Of a stretch of DNA of 25,871 nt, positions 1 to 8,334 are shown in pieces. Source of the DNA: Candidatus Parcubacteria bacterium (GTDB lineage Bacteria > Patescibacteriota > Minisyncoccia > Phycocordibacterales > CAIZLB01); the NCBI GenBank assembly GCA_014378965.1, contig JACMMR010000057.1, positions 1 through 25,871 of the forward strand, given 5' to 3'. Both the position numbers and the translations under genes were made by a program. Positions within the stretch are counted from its first letter, which is position 1. Each line of letters starts with the position of its first letter. The notes below the pieces were generated by a model. The model did no database searches, was not told the DNA's origin, and worked only from the letters and a program-made list of their open reading frames with translations.

Positions 1-1064
1 ACAAAGTCAGCAAAAACAGACTTTTCTTCATCATCTACGGGTGTGTCGAGAGATACTGTAGATTGATCAATCTTTTCTATCATATAAACTTTTTCGATAT
101 CAACCCCCATCTCTAAAGCAATCTCTTCAGGCATTGGATCGCGTCCCAAATCTTGAAACAATCGTCTAACAACTTGTTTATACTTAGCTATAGTTTCCAC
201 CATGTGAACAGGCACACGAATAGTTCTGGATTGGTCAGCAAGTGCACGAGTTATAGATTGTCTAATCCACCATGTGGCATAAGTAGAAAATTTGAAACCT
301 CTTTGCCAATCAAATTTTTCAATAGCTTTTGAAAGACCAATGTTACCTTCTTGAATAAGATCAAGTAATGTTAAGTCTTGTGAACGGTTTGCATATTTCT
401 TAGCAATAGAAACTACTAATCTGAGGTTTGCTCTCATAAGTAAGTTTACTGCTTCTCTGTCTCCAGATTCGATTCGTTTGGCTAATTCTTTTTCTTCATG
501 TCCTGAGATCAGATCATACTGTCCAATTTCTTTAAGGTACATTTGAATAGAATCAAACTGTGCTTCTCGACCTGTTGGGCCACCATATTTTTTAAGAAAT
601 TCATCTTGCTCATCTTGCACGTTCAAAAAACCGCCTGATTCTAGGATGTCGATGTGGGCACCTTGTAGTTTTTGATATAAATAATCAAGGAAATGAATAT
701 CTTCCTCAACGTCTGGAAACTCTTTTAAAATCTCATCGTAGGTTACAAATCCTCTTTCGCGTCCTTTAGTAATAAGCTTTTCTGCTTTTTTATCGTATTT
801 AGCATCTATAGATTTTTGTGCTTTTGTTCGAGTATCCTCAATCTTGGCAATTCGTTCTGGTTTTTCCTCTTTAACAGATTTTGCAATCTTTACTATTTTT
901 TTAGGAATAATTTTTTTTACCGAAGGCGCAACAATCTTTTTTGGGATAATTTTCTTCACAACCACTTTTTTAGGAGTAACTTTTTTTATAACTTTTACAA
1001 CTTTCAAGTCTTTTTTAGTCTTTACAACCAAAACTTTTTTTTCTATTTTTTTAGGTTTTGCCAT
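1..1064 (-). CDS. rpoD: RNA polymerase primary sigma factor RpoD (3' part outside window)
   Basis: Primary (sigma-70 family) sigma factor, which directs core RNA polymerase to promoters. The first 354 residues are visible and the gene leaves the window at position 1 before region 4. The N-terminus (about residues 3-60) is a Lys/Val-rich low-complexity tail. A region 1.2 segment (MYLKEIGQYDLI) follows, then region 2 with the core-binding and -10-recognition helices (DLIQEGNIGL, FKFSTYATWWIRQ, then SRTIRVPVHM), and the start of region 3. The ATG at 1062-1064 lies inside the last codons of dnaG, giving a 22-nt overlap, so translation is probably coupled. No Shine-Dalgarno is visible. The promoters proposed in this window mostly fit its expected TTGACA/TATAAT specificity. 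Identity is near certain; only the C-terminus is unseen. Confidence 0.96.
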   Translation of the reverse strand, partial: MAKPKKIEKKVLVVKTKKDLKVVKVIKKVTPKKVVVKKIIPKKIVAPSVKKIIPKKIVKIAKSVKEEKPERIAKIEDTRTKAQKSIDAKYDKKAEKLITKGRERGFVTYDEILKEFPDVEEDIHFLDYLYQKLQGAHIDILESGGFLNVQDEQDEFLKKYGGPTGREAQFDSIQMYLKEIGQYDLISGHEEKELAKRIESGDREAVNLLMRANLRLVVSIAKKYANRSQDLTLLDLIQEGNIGLSKAIEKFDWQRGFKFSTYATWWIRQSITRALADQSRTIRVPVHMVETIAKYKQVVRRLFQDLGRDPMPEEIALEMGVDIEKVYMIEKIDQSTVSLDTPVDDEEKSVFADF

Positions 1065-2830
1065 AATATGTTTATGTCTTGTGTGTATTTATGTATTAAA
1101 TTTGTATCTTTTATAATTTCTGCTTTTTTTAATTTATTTTGTATCTCTTGGTATATCATTGTATATATTTTTTGTACAAAATTTTTGTATGAAATATCAA
1201 CTTCCTGCTTATAAAAATCTAGATCTACTTTCTTTTGAGTATATATATTTTCAAAGTTAAAAATAATATGTTCATCAATCACATCTATAGTATCGAAGAC
1301 CGAGTTCAAGTCAGGTATGTATTCTTGTTGGAGTTTAAATAAGTCGCTCGCTTTGTATTCATTTATATATGAATCAATTTTTTGTGTTGTATCTGAGTCA
1401 AATGTTTGACTTTCAGAATGTTTGACCTGCGTATTTAATTGTTGATTGTAAATATACACCAAAGATTTGAATTCTGCAAGGGCTTTGTCTATAACGGCAT
1501 ATTTGGTTTTGTCATGACTTTCATTTTTGTCAATAGTTCTGTCAATAGTATCGAGATATCGATACTCACTTTGACTAAATTTTTGCAATTCTGTATTTAT
1601 ATTATCCAATGATAATTCAAAAAACTCTGCGGTTTTTTTTGAAAAGAACTCTTTATCGATCGAGCTTTCTAGAGATGCAATGAGAGGTATTATTTTTTCT
1701 AAAGATGTCTTAGTTGAAATACGACTTTTATTATCAGATTGAGAAATAACAAAATCTATAACATGTGTAGCATTTTTCATAATTTGCATAAATTTCTTTT
1801 TATCTTTCAATAACAAAGATGCTGGATCTTCGCCTTCTGGCATGACTGCAGTCTTTACCTCGAAACCATACTTTAAAGCAAGAGACCAAGCTTTTACAGT
1901 TGCATTAAGCCCTGCCTTGTCTGCATCATATAAAAGCATGAGATTATTTGTGTATCTTCGTAGCATTTGTAAATGCTTGTCAGTTAGTGCTGTTCCTGAA
2001 GTCGCAACTGTATTATTAAACCCCTCTTGGTGACATAACAGTAAATCCATCTGACCTTCAACCAAAATTGCGTATTTAAATTTTCTTATCCCTTCTTTGG
2101 CTTTATCTAATCCGTACAATGTCTCTGATTTATTAAATAAAATTGTGTCGGGACTATTTAAATATTTTGGTTCACCTTGATCTACGATACGGGCTGATAT
2201 TGCTATTGCATGTCCTTGTATATCAAATATTGGAAAAATGATACGATCTCTGAAAAAATCATAACGTTTACCATCTTTTGACTTTACAATTCCTACTTTT
2301 TCTAAAAGTGTTGAATTTATTTTAGTTTCAATAAACTGCCATGTGTTTGGAGAATAGCCAATTTTCCATATGTTAATTGTTTCTATCTTTAATCCCCTAT
2401 TTGTTAAGTACAATAAAATATTTCCGTTATCTTTATGTAAAATATATTCGTGATAAATATTAACTACTTTTTCAAATATATCCTGAGCTTCTTTTTTATC
2501 CAGATCAGCTTTAATGTCTTGACTACTTCTCTCTTGATTTTGTTGCCAATCACTTTCAGGTAAACCTGATTTATCAAATACATATCGTAGTGCATCTTTA
2601 AAATCAAGGTGCTCATATAATTTTACGAATTCAACTACGTCCCCTTTAACTCCACATCCAAAACAGTTAAATGTTTGACGTTGTTCTGAGACAAAAAAAG
2701 AAGGAGTCTTTTCATGGTGAAATGGACAGCAGGCTTTATGATTTATCCCAGACCTGTCAACTTTGATAAAAGAACCGATAATATCGACTATATTCACTCT
2801 TTCTTTTATTTTTTTTACGAGTGGTTGCAT
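1043..2830 (-). CDS. dnaG: DNA primase DnaG
   Basis: Synthesises RNA primers at the replication fork, working with the DnaB helicase encoded at 23160-24566. The protein is 595 aa, normal for the family. The N-terminal CHC2 zinc finger has ligands C35, H38, C56 and C59 (CPFHHEKTPSF, then NCFGCG). The TOPRIM domain follows, with the VEGQMD glutamate and the DADKAG aspartates that bind metal. The C-terminal helicase-interaction region is diverged and has no motif I can call. I chose the ATG at 2828-2830 because DnaG homology begins there. The reading frame is open to 2992, but that extension runs through the upstream terminator and the end of the preceding gene. The stop at 1043-1045 lies inside rpoD. 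Confidence 0.96.
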   Translation of the reverse strand: MQPLVKKIKERVNIVDIIGSFIKVDRSGINHKACCPFHHEKTPSFFVSEQRQTFNCFGCGVKGDVVEFVKLYEHLDFKDALRYVFDKSGLPESDWQQNQERSSQDIKADLDKKEAQDIFEKVVNIYHEYILHKDNGNILLYLTNRGLKIETINIWKIGYSPNTWQFIETKINSTLLEKVGIVKSKDGKRYDFFRDRIIFPIFDIQGHAIAISARIVDQGEPKYLNSPDTILFNKSETLYGLDKAKEGIRKFKYAILVEGQMDLLLCHQEGFNNTVATSGTALTDKHLQMLRRYTNNLMLLYDADKAGLNATVKAWSLALKYGFEVKTAVMPEGEDPASLLLKDKKKFMQIMKNATHVIDFVISQSDNKSRISTKTSLEKIIPLIASLESSIDKEFFSKKTAEFFELSLDNINTELQKFSQSEYRYLDTIDRTIDKNESHDKTKYAVIDKALAEFKSLVYIYNQQLNTQVKHSESQTFDSDTTQKIDSYINEYKASDLFKLQQEYIPDLNSVFDTIDVIDEHIIFNFENIYTQKKVDLDFYKQEVDISYKNFVQKIYTMIYQEIQNKLKKAEIIKDTNLIHKYTQDINILWQNLKK

Positions 2831-2856
2831 ATAATGACTGTAATATATCATGTATA

Positions 2857-2893
2857 AGAAAAAATCGCATGGTTCAAATAAGAACCAGTGCGA
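2857..2893 (-). terminator. Intrinsic terminator between the 90-aa gene and dnaG
   Basis: Read on the minus strand, arms TCGCA/GGTTC (one or two unpaired bases between the blocks) close a 6-nt loop, and six T's follow directly. It sits just after the stop of the gene at 2916-3188 and 27 nt before the dnaG ATG. This is the same place as the terminator between rpsU and dnaG in the E. coli macromolecular-synthesis operon. It could end the upstream transcript fully or attenuate dnaG-rpoD. Confidence 0.8.
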
Positions 2894-2915
2894 GATTAAT
2901 TTTAAGGAAATGAGT

Positions 2916-3188
2916 TCAAGCTGCCGAAACAAGTTGTCCACGAAGATCGGTTTGTATTCTTTTGGAAACCCTAAATTCCACAAGTTCTTCAAGTTTACTT
3001 TGAGTGGCTAGCTCAGGATACGTATCTTTTTGACTCTTTGCCATCTTGATATAGTTTTTTTGAGCACGAAGAAGTCTAGAAACTTCCCCTAACACATCGA
3101 CTTGCATTCGTTGTTCAGAGTTTAAGTACAGTTTGTCAAATTCTGAACGGAATTTTGTCCGTATTTTGTGTGATTGAATAATTTGCAT
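2916..3188 (-). CDS. Hypothetical 90-aa helical protein upstream of dnaG
   Basis: I do not recognise this protein. It is 90 aa, charged, with no membrane segment or signal peptide, and probably mostly helical with Lys/Arg/Glu-rich stretches. Three things support it as a real gene: a GGAG Shine-Dalgarno at the right distance before the ATG at 3186-3188, which is rare in this window; an intrinsic terminator directly after it (2857-2893); and a palindrome with a -35-like box just upstream. It occupies the place that rpsU (ribosomal protein S21) or a GatB/YqeY-like gene holds before dnaG-rpoD in many bacteria, but it shows no clear match to either. Confidence 0.65.
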   Translation of the reverse strand: MQIIQSHKIRTKFRSEFDKLYLNSEQRMQVDVLGEVSRLLRAQKNYIKMAKSQKDTYPELATQSKLEELVEFRVSKRIQTDLRGQLVSAA

Positions 3189-3197
3189 AACTCCAAA

Positions 3198-3226
3198 ACC
3201 TTAACACATGTCAAGTAATGTGTCAA
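3198..3226 (-). promoter_or_regulatory. Palindrome and possible promoter of the 90-aa gene
   Basis: On the minus strand TTGACA (3221-3226) is followed 17 nt later by a weak TAAGGT. The spacer contains a second TTGACA (3209-3214) and the arms ACACAT/ATGTGT (3204-3223, 8-nt gap), which could be an operator or a short RNA hairpin. A weakness is that the transcription start predicted from this pair would fall inside the Shine-Dalgarno, so the -10 assignment is doubtful. Confidence 0.3.
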
Positions 3227-3230
3227 GGAA

Positions 3231-4031
3231 TTACTTAAACAATCCTTTATCACTGTGTTTTTCGATATGATCTTTAAATGCCTTCCCTGCTTTATTTCTA
3301 TATGTACAATAATCACAACTATCTTTTTCTTTTGGAATCCGATCATCATCCAAACATTTTTTAATATTTTCTAAGACTCCTTCAATCCACTCAGTCTTTC
3401 CTTTGTATGGAATAACTTTAATTTTAAATTCGAGTTTATCATTAAACCCATCCCTATCTCTCATACCATTTGCATATACAAAAAAACCAATATCAGCAAC
3501 TGCAAATCCAAGCTTTCTGAAAATCCATTGATAGATTTCCATTTGTCTCTTATACCCATCTTGCCACTCACTGTCGAGATCAACATCGGTATCTTTACTT
3601 GTAGCTTTATAATCAACAATAATTATTTTATCTTTATCATCACCATCGGTATATACCCAAATATCATCAATTGCCCCAGTAATTAAAAAGTTATTTTTTT
3701 CGTCCGTTACTTGTGCACCAACAAAATTTTCCCTCCACACATCCATCTCAGTATGTGAAAATGGAATGGCTTTGATACCATTGTCGAGCATATATTTGTG
3801 TGCGGATTTATCAAGTCTATGTTTATCAAATTCTTTTTTAAGTAATAGATCAACTGCAGAGTTTAAGTTAAATGGAAAACCTTGTGGGCGAGAAACCCCA
3901 AGTCTACGATCAAGATAAAAACATTTAGGACATTCTACAAAGAGATCAATTTTAGAACGACTTAATTTAAAGGCCTCCTTATCACCTTTTATATATAATT
4001 TTTTTTTCCATGGGATGAATTTTGATGGCAT
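3231..4031 (-). CDS. RecB/Cas4-like PD-(D/E)XK nuclease
   Basis: Predicted DNA nuclease of the PD-(D/E)XK superfamily, 266 aa, close to the stand-alone RecB/Cas4-like family. In order: an N-terminal LSRSKIDLFVECPKC segment (residues 23-37), which is the typical entry motif of RecB-type nuclease domains; catalytic D122/D123 in GAIDDIWV; D140-Y-K142 in IIIVDYK; and the QMEIY motif (Q163, Y167). Cysteines C34/C37 near the N-terminus and C226/C239/C242 near the C-terminus could hold an Fe-S cluster as in Cas4 and AddB, although the spacing is not an exact match. It starts 19 nt after the ATP-cone nuclease and is probably cotranscribed with it. No Cas genes or repeats are nearby, so a repair or DNA-processing role is more likely than CRISPR adaptation. 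Confidence 0.85.
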   Translation of the reverse strand: MPSKFIPWKKKLYIKGDKEAFKLSRSKIDLFVECPKCFYLDRRLGVSRPQGFPFNLNSAVDLLLKKEFDKHRLDKSAHKYMLDNGIKAIPFSHTEMDVWRENFVGAQVTDEKNNFLITGAIDDIWVYTDGDDKDKIIIVDYKATSKDTDVDLDSEWQDGYKRQMEIYQWIFRKLGFAVADIGFFVYANGMRDRDGFNDKLEFKIKVIPYKGKTEWIEGVLENIKKCLDDDRIPKEKDSCDYCTYRNKAGKAFKDHIEKHSDKGLFK

Positions 4032-4050
4032 ATCATCTCATTATAACATA

Positions 4051-4923
4051 TTAAAGTAGAGTACTCACTTCTTCCAAAATCAAAAACACCCTCTCTTTAT
4101 CGATACCTATTTCACTTAATGCATGTGACTCATTATGCAATGTTTGACAAAGAATAATATCTTTTTGTATCAATTTATTTTTCTCATCATGACTGATTGT
4201 AGTTAGACATGTTATTGGGTACAAAGAATATTCAATAATTTTATCCTGTAGTGACGCGCCATCCGGATAATCAAAACTCATCAACTTTAGATTATTACAA
4301 CCTGCATATGTTTTAGCTGTCTCAGAAAAATAGGTGTTAGTAATAAGCCATCCTTCTGTAAGATTTTTTGCCATCATAATAGGTAATCCGTGGGTAACCT
4401 TTTCTTCGAATGAATTTATGTTGTATTCATTTCCATCTATATCATCATACCGAGCTTTGACATACAAAGCATTTTTTAAATCAGTTCTACTTCCAGCATC
4501 TGAGTGAAATTTGGCTTCAACCATAATAAGCTCATTTTCTTTCCAGGCAATAACATCTACTTCATGAGACACACATTTTCCATATACCATTTGACCAGTG
4601 ATAGCTGAATATCCTTCGTGTTGCCAAATATGTGCTAAGAATTTTTCAAATGGAAAACCCGATGGACCAATCTCAAGCATTGATCTTTTTAAAGAGAATT
4701 TTAAAGCAGCTGCTTTCGAAACATTTTTTAAATGCTTAAATGCTAAACGATATATATAATCAGTTCGAATCGGTTCATTCTTATAACTTTCATGACATTT
4801 TTCTTTAACGTATTGGCAAATGTCATAAGCGACATCTATTTTTGCACCAGTTTGTGAAATAGCTTTAATTAATTTTTTTTCATCAAATTCTTCAATCAAT
4901 CCATTGGCTTTGCGTATTTGCAT
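4051..4923 (-). CDS. ATP-cone fused to a Mrr-like restriction endonuclease domain
   Basis: A 290-aa two-domain protein. Residues 1-85 look like an ATP-cone, the nucleotide-sensing module of ribonucleotide reductases and NrdR: a start resembling IRKANGLIEEFDEKKLIKAI and a later RLAFKHLKN-type helix. Residues 90-200 look like a Mrr/type IV restriction nuclease domain with E93, D123 (HEVDVIA) and E136-A-K138 (LIMVEAKFH), which forms a complete PD-(D/E)XK site. The C-terminal 60 residues (helical) are unassigned. The inferred role is a DNA nuclease gated by ATP or dATP. It heads a two-gene nuclease run with the RecB-like gene. No methyltransferase is visible in the window, so a classical restriction-modification role is not supported. 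Confidence 0.8.
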   Translation of the reverse strand: MQIRKANGLIEEFDEKKLIKAISQTGAKIDVAYDICQYVKEKCHESYKNEPIRTDYIYRLAFKHLKNVSKAAALKFSLKRSMLEIGPSGFPFEKFLAHIWQHEGYSAITGQMVYGKCVSHEVDVIAWKENELIMVEAKFHSDAGSRTDLKNALYVKARYDDIDGNEYNINSFEEKVTHGLPIMMAKNLTEGWLITNTYFSETAKTYAGCNNLKLMSFDYPDGASLQDKIIEYSLYPITCLTTISHDEKNKLIQKDIILCQTLHNESHALSEIGIDKERVFLILEEVSTLL

Positions 4924-4952
4924 ATGTGATTTATTTTATCATAGATTTTTTT

Positions 4953-7900
4953 TTACTTCATTCTTTTTATCTTTGCTCTCGTCAATGGACCAAAAAATCC
5001 TGATGCAGGAACTATACCATTTGCTTTCTGAAATTTAATCAACGCAGCTTTAGTCGCTGAACCAAAAAGTGTTGTTTCTTTTCCTACAGACCCTGCTCCA
5101 ACTTTTGATACTGTATACCCTTGAGCATTTAAAAATCTTTGTAGATTAAGAACCTCTGGACTTTTGACTAATATTTGAAGATTTTTGGTAATAGTTTGTA
5201 TCAATAATAAAGTTACTATTTTTTGTGTAGTTGTATCATTTACATTATTTAGGATTATCACCTGACCTTTATCATTTAAAATAGTTGTAGTGGTTGTCGC
5301 TTTATCAATTTGTGGCAATACTAAGGTATTTGACACATTGAAACTACCTCCCCCTCCTCCACCACCTCCCCCTCCTCCGCTAGTAGGCGAAATAATAATC
5401 GTTTCCACAATAGCATTTGTTGTAAATATCTGATCTGATGATGTAGTCAAATTTCCTAATACATTTCTAGAAAGCACTCTGTAGTGGTAGATTGTGTTTG
5501 AAGTTAAACCACTCAAATTCACAGTGTGTGATGTGGTGGTTGCCAAGTCTAATGTTGAAGATGCTGTGTATGAAGAAGTTAGACCGTACTGTACTTGAGT
5601 TGTTGAATTTTTATTTGTTGTCCATATAATTGTAGCACTCGATGTTGCAACAGATGAACTGATTAATGAGATGACAGGAGGTGTAGTGTCCACAATAGCA
5701 TTTGTTGTAAATATCTGATCTGATGATGTAGTCAAATTTCCTAATACATTTCTAGAAAACACTCTGTAGTGATAGGACGTACCCGGAGATAAACCACTTA
5801 AGTTTACAGTGTGTGATGTACTAGTAGCTAGGTTTAACGATGAAGATGCAGTATATGATGAAGTCAAACCATATTGTATCTGAGTTGTTGATGGTGTGTC
5901 AGTTTGCCATGTTACAGTGGCTGTACTTGTTGCAGTAGATGATGCAATTGTACTTATAATTGTATACGCTGCCACACTTATTCGAGCTATATTAGTTGTT
6001 GACATATATGGTCCAACCTCAACCAACGTCTTACCGTCTCCCGATACTGTGACCTGTGAGCGAGTCTGTGTATTGTTTAAATTGTATATAAACCAAGTAT
6101 CCCCTCTATCAAGAGAGTAAAGCACTTTTCCTGACCGAGTTGTTCCGACAATTGTAAAACCATCATCTGACAATGAAAGTGCAGTCCAAGACATTTCGCC
6201 TGTTTTTGTTATAATTGACCATGTATCCCCGCCATCTTTTGAAATATGAATATATTTTTCTTCATCTGCGAAGACTATTGTTCTACCATCGCCCGAAACA
6301 CCGATTGAAGATCGAAATGCTTTTGATTGACCAATGATTATGTTCCACGTATCTCCACCATCTTTTGAAATATATAGGTAGCCTGCAAGTGGTAAGGCTA
6401 GAAAGCTAGAAATTGCGACAATGGTTTGACCGTTATTTGACATAGAAATACCAGCCCAATAAGAAGAACTACCAAATTTTGGAACCGTCACCCAGTCCTG
6501 ACCGTAATTTTTACTAATAAGGTATGGTTTAGTAATGGTATGTGTGACAGAAGCAACAATTGATCCATCTGAAGATGTATCTAAAAATTTCCAGTATCCA
6601 ACTCCTGATCCAGTCGTAGTCGCCCAGCTTTGTCCACCATTGTGTGACATATACAAATACATCCCAGTAAATTGTCCAGCCGCATAGACATTATTTCCAT
6701 TGGCAGATAGTGCCAGATCTCTCCAGATCACGGATGGTAGATCTAATATAGGAGACCATGTCTCACCTGAATCTATTGATTTATAAATGTAATCAGCAAC
6801 TTCTTTTATAGCAAACATTTTTGTCCCGTCAAATGACTGTACTACTCTGGAGGCATTTTGTAGTGTTGTTTTTGTCGACCATGTGTAAGGACTTGAAGTA
6901 GTAGTTGCCGAAACCACATTTATATGAAGTGAAAAATCTTTTATTAGTGGTAATCCTGAGCTTGTGGTCGTAGCAGAACGTATTACCAAATCATACTGTG
7001 CACCTAGTGTAAGTTTGGTTTTATCTGCAAGATTTAGTTTTCCATCTGTGTAAATACAATTTTGGTGACCGTAGCAAGGTATGGTATTAGTTGCATTCTG
7101 AATCGAAAACTTTCCATCAGTATCCCCAGAAATTATACTGTATGTTACTTGAGTGTATGCTGAGCTGTGTATATTTTGCGTTGAGAATGCTGCCACTACG
7201 TCATTATTTTGTGCTGTCGATATATCCAAAGTAACATTTGAATTGGTTGTAACTACTAATTCTTGAACAGCATCATTCCAGCACGACACATCATATTGCA
7301 AAACTGTCGATGTTGAACCAAAGCCAGCAATCAAAGCGTTTATTTCAGTTATACGTGCAGGATACAGCGGACCTCCTCCAGACCCCCCTGCCGTCACAGT
7401 ACTGATCAATATAGGTTGATTATTAATAATAGTAAACATTGGATTTCCAGAATCCCCGCCAATTATGGTTTCATTAAATAAAGTTCTGATTCCTATTTCA
7501 GGATATGACGTACCCAACCCTTTGCCTTGAATCCAAGATTGCCATCTTTCAAAACTATAACCATTATGTTCAGCGACTATAAGGTGATCCTCCTGATCAA
7601 ATTCTATAATTGGCAGGTTCGTTATATCCAGTTTTTTTTCGAAAACTGTAGCATCAATAATGGGGTAAAAAGCGATCGTGTTTGGAACATCGCTATCAAG
7701 CTCTCCAATTGTAATGTCTGAGGATGTGAGTGATGCCGTTTTAGAAATCGTTCGAGACACGATATTTCCTTGCAGGTCAATAAAAATAATAGTCGTACCC
7801 ACACTCATCTGATAATGCTTTGCAAATGCAATATGCCTGGGTGAAATCAAAACCCCTGCTTGATTGTATCCACCGTTTGAGTTCCAGGGGGAAACACCTG

Positions 7901-8204
7901 TCCAGTCGACTGGCACATCTCCTCTTTGAGTCCAAGCATCCATATTACGAGCCCAACCAGTTGTACCGTTACCTCTTGTGGTCCATTGATTAATAGTTCC
8001 AGTAGCAGTGGTAAGCCCATTAAGCCTCGAATCAAAATCATAATCAGCCTGTACAGATAAATTGGTGTTATTTATTGCGCTGCAAGAAATTGGAGCCAAT
8101 GCTGCGGATGCATTTTTAGACACGCATAAAAAAATAAGACAAAAGAATATGACTTGCTTTAGTATTCGCCCAGGAAGGACAGACTGAATTTCTGTTATAT
8201 TCAT
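4953..8204 (-). CDS. Secreted chymotrypsin-like protease with Asp-box, Fn3 and peptidoglycan-binding domains
   Basis: A 1083-aa exported protein. The signal peptide spans about residues 10-34 (hydrophobic FFCLIFLCV core, likely cleavage after NASA). Residues 60-300 form a trypsin-fold domain with a full triad: H130 (ISPRHIAFAKH), D163 (SSDITIGEL) and S252 (GGDSGNP). A cadherin-like stretch follows (about 320-430). Residues 440-745 carry six Asp boxes of the SxDxGxTW type (ending at W483, W527, W571, W620, W662, W704), which indicates a BNR/sortilin-type beta-propeller. Two fibronectin type III domains (about 755-835 and 845-932) come next, then a run of 11 glycines (943-953) and a C-terminal PG_binding_1 domain (about 1010-1083). 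It probably sits in the cell wall and displays a protease and adhesion modules. Its target is unknown. Confidence 0.88.
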   Translation of the reverse strand: MNITEIQSVLPGRILKQVIFFCLIFLCVSKNASAALAPISCSAINNTNLSVQADYDFDSRLNGLTTATGTINQWTTRGNGTTGWARNMDAWTQRGDVPVDWTGVSPWNSNGGYNQAGVLISPRHIAFAKHYQMSVGTTIIFIDLQGNIVSRTISKTASLTSSDITIGELDSDVPNTIAFYPIIDATVFEKKLDITNLPIIEFDQEDHLIVAEHNGYSFERWQSWIQGKGLGTSYPEIGIRTLFNETIIGGDSGNPMFTIINNQPILISTVTAGGSGGGPLYPARITEINALIAGFGSTSTVLQYDVSCWNDAVQELVVTTNSNVTLDISTAQNNDVVAAFSTQNIHSSAYTQVTYSIISGDTDGKFSIQNATNTIPCYGHQNCIYTDGKLNLADKTKLTLGAQYDLVIRSATTTSSGLPLIKDFSLHINVVSATTTSSPYTWSTKTTLQNASRVVQSFDGTKMFAIKEVADYIYKSIDSGETWSPILDLPSVIWRDLALSANGNNVYAAGQFTGMYLYMSHNGGQSWATTTGSGVGYWKFLDTSSDGSIVASVTHTITKPYLISKNYGQDWVTVPKFGSSSYWAGISMSNNGQTIVAISSFLALPLAGYLYISKDGGDTWNIIIGQSKAFRSSIGVSGDGRTIVFADEEKYIHISKDGGDTWSIITKTGEMSWTALSLSDDGFTIVGTTRSGKVLYSLDRGDTWFIYNLNNTQTRSQVTVSGDGKTLVEVGPYMSTTNIARISVAAYTIISTIASSTATSTATVTWQTDTPSTTQIQYGLTSSYTASSSLNLATSTSHTVNLSGLSPGTSYHYRVFSRNVLGNLTTSSDQIFTTNAIVDTTPPVISLISSSVATSSATIIWTTNKNSTTQVQYGLTSSYTASSTLDLATTTSHTVNLSGLTSNTIYHYRVLSRNVLGNLTTSSDQIFTTNAIVETIIISPTSGGGGGGGGGGGSFNVSNTLVLPQIDKATTTTTILNDKGQVIILNNVNDTTTQKIVTLLLIQTITKNLQILVKSPEVLNLQRFLNAQGYTVSKVGAGSVGKETTLFGSATKAALIKFQKANGIVPASGFFGPLTRAKIKRMK
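5346..5378 (-). repeat. Poly-glycine coding tract
   Basis: Eleven GGN codons form a flexible linker between the second Fn3 domain and the wall-binding tail. The tract is prone to slippage and may vary in length between strains. Confidence 0.85.
5404..5486 (-). repeat. Near-identical Fn3-coding repeat, copy 1
   Basis: An 83-base block encoding the end of the second fibronectin domain. It differs from the block at 5689-5771 by one base. The copies lie 285 bases (95 codons) apart, so the period is one Fn3 unit. The rest of the two domains is clearly more diverged. Confidence 0.9.
5689..5771 (-). repeat. Near-identical Fn3-coding repeat, copy 2
   Basis: Partner of 5404-5486, encoding the end of the first fibronectin domain. 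The near-identity at nucleotide level, including third codon positions, points to recent duplication or gene conversion. Confidence 0.9.
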
Positions 8205-8334
8205 ATATAGTTAATATTTTAACATATTACCTTACAAAAGAAAAAAATTGATTATCTGAATAAAAATGTTCACAGATTAAAACTATATTTTTTATTATAT
8301 AAATAACTTCTAATTGAAATATATAAAAAAAGGT

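Noticed and set aside
816..1214. Plus-strand ORF rich in Phe and Asn
   Set aside because: It is the complement of the Lys-rich rpoD start and the dnaG end, both of which are real; its composition is an artefact.
2831..2992. N-terminal extension of dnaG to position 2992
   Set aside because: It crosses the intrinsic terminator and the end of the 90-aa gene, and DnaG family similarity begins only at the ATG at 2830.
3231..4031. Cas4 of a CRISPR-Cas system
   Set aside because: No other cas gene or direct-repeat array is in the window, so only a Cas4/RecB-like nuclease is supported.
5896..6120. Plus-strand ORF inside the large protease gene
   Set aside because: It lies antisense to well-defined Asp-box and linker coding sequence, with no promoter or ribosome site.
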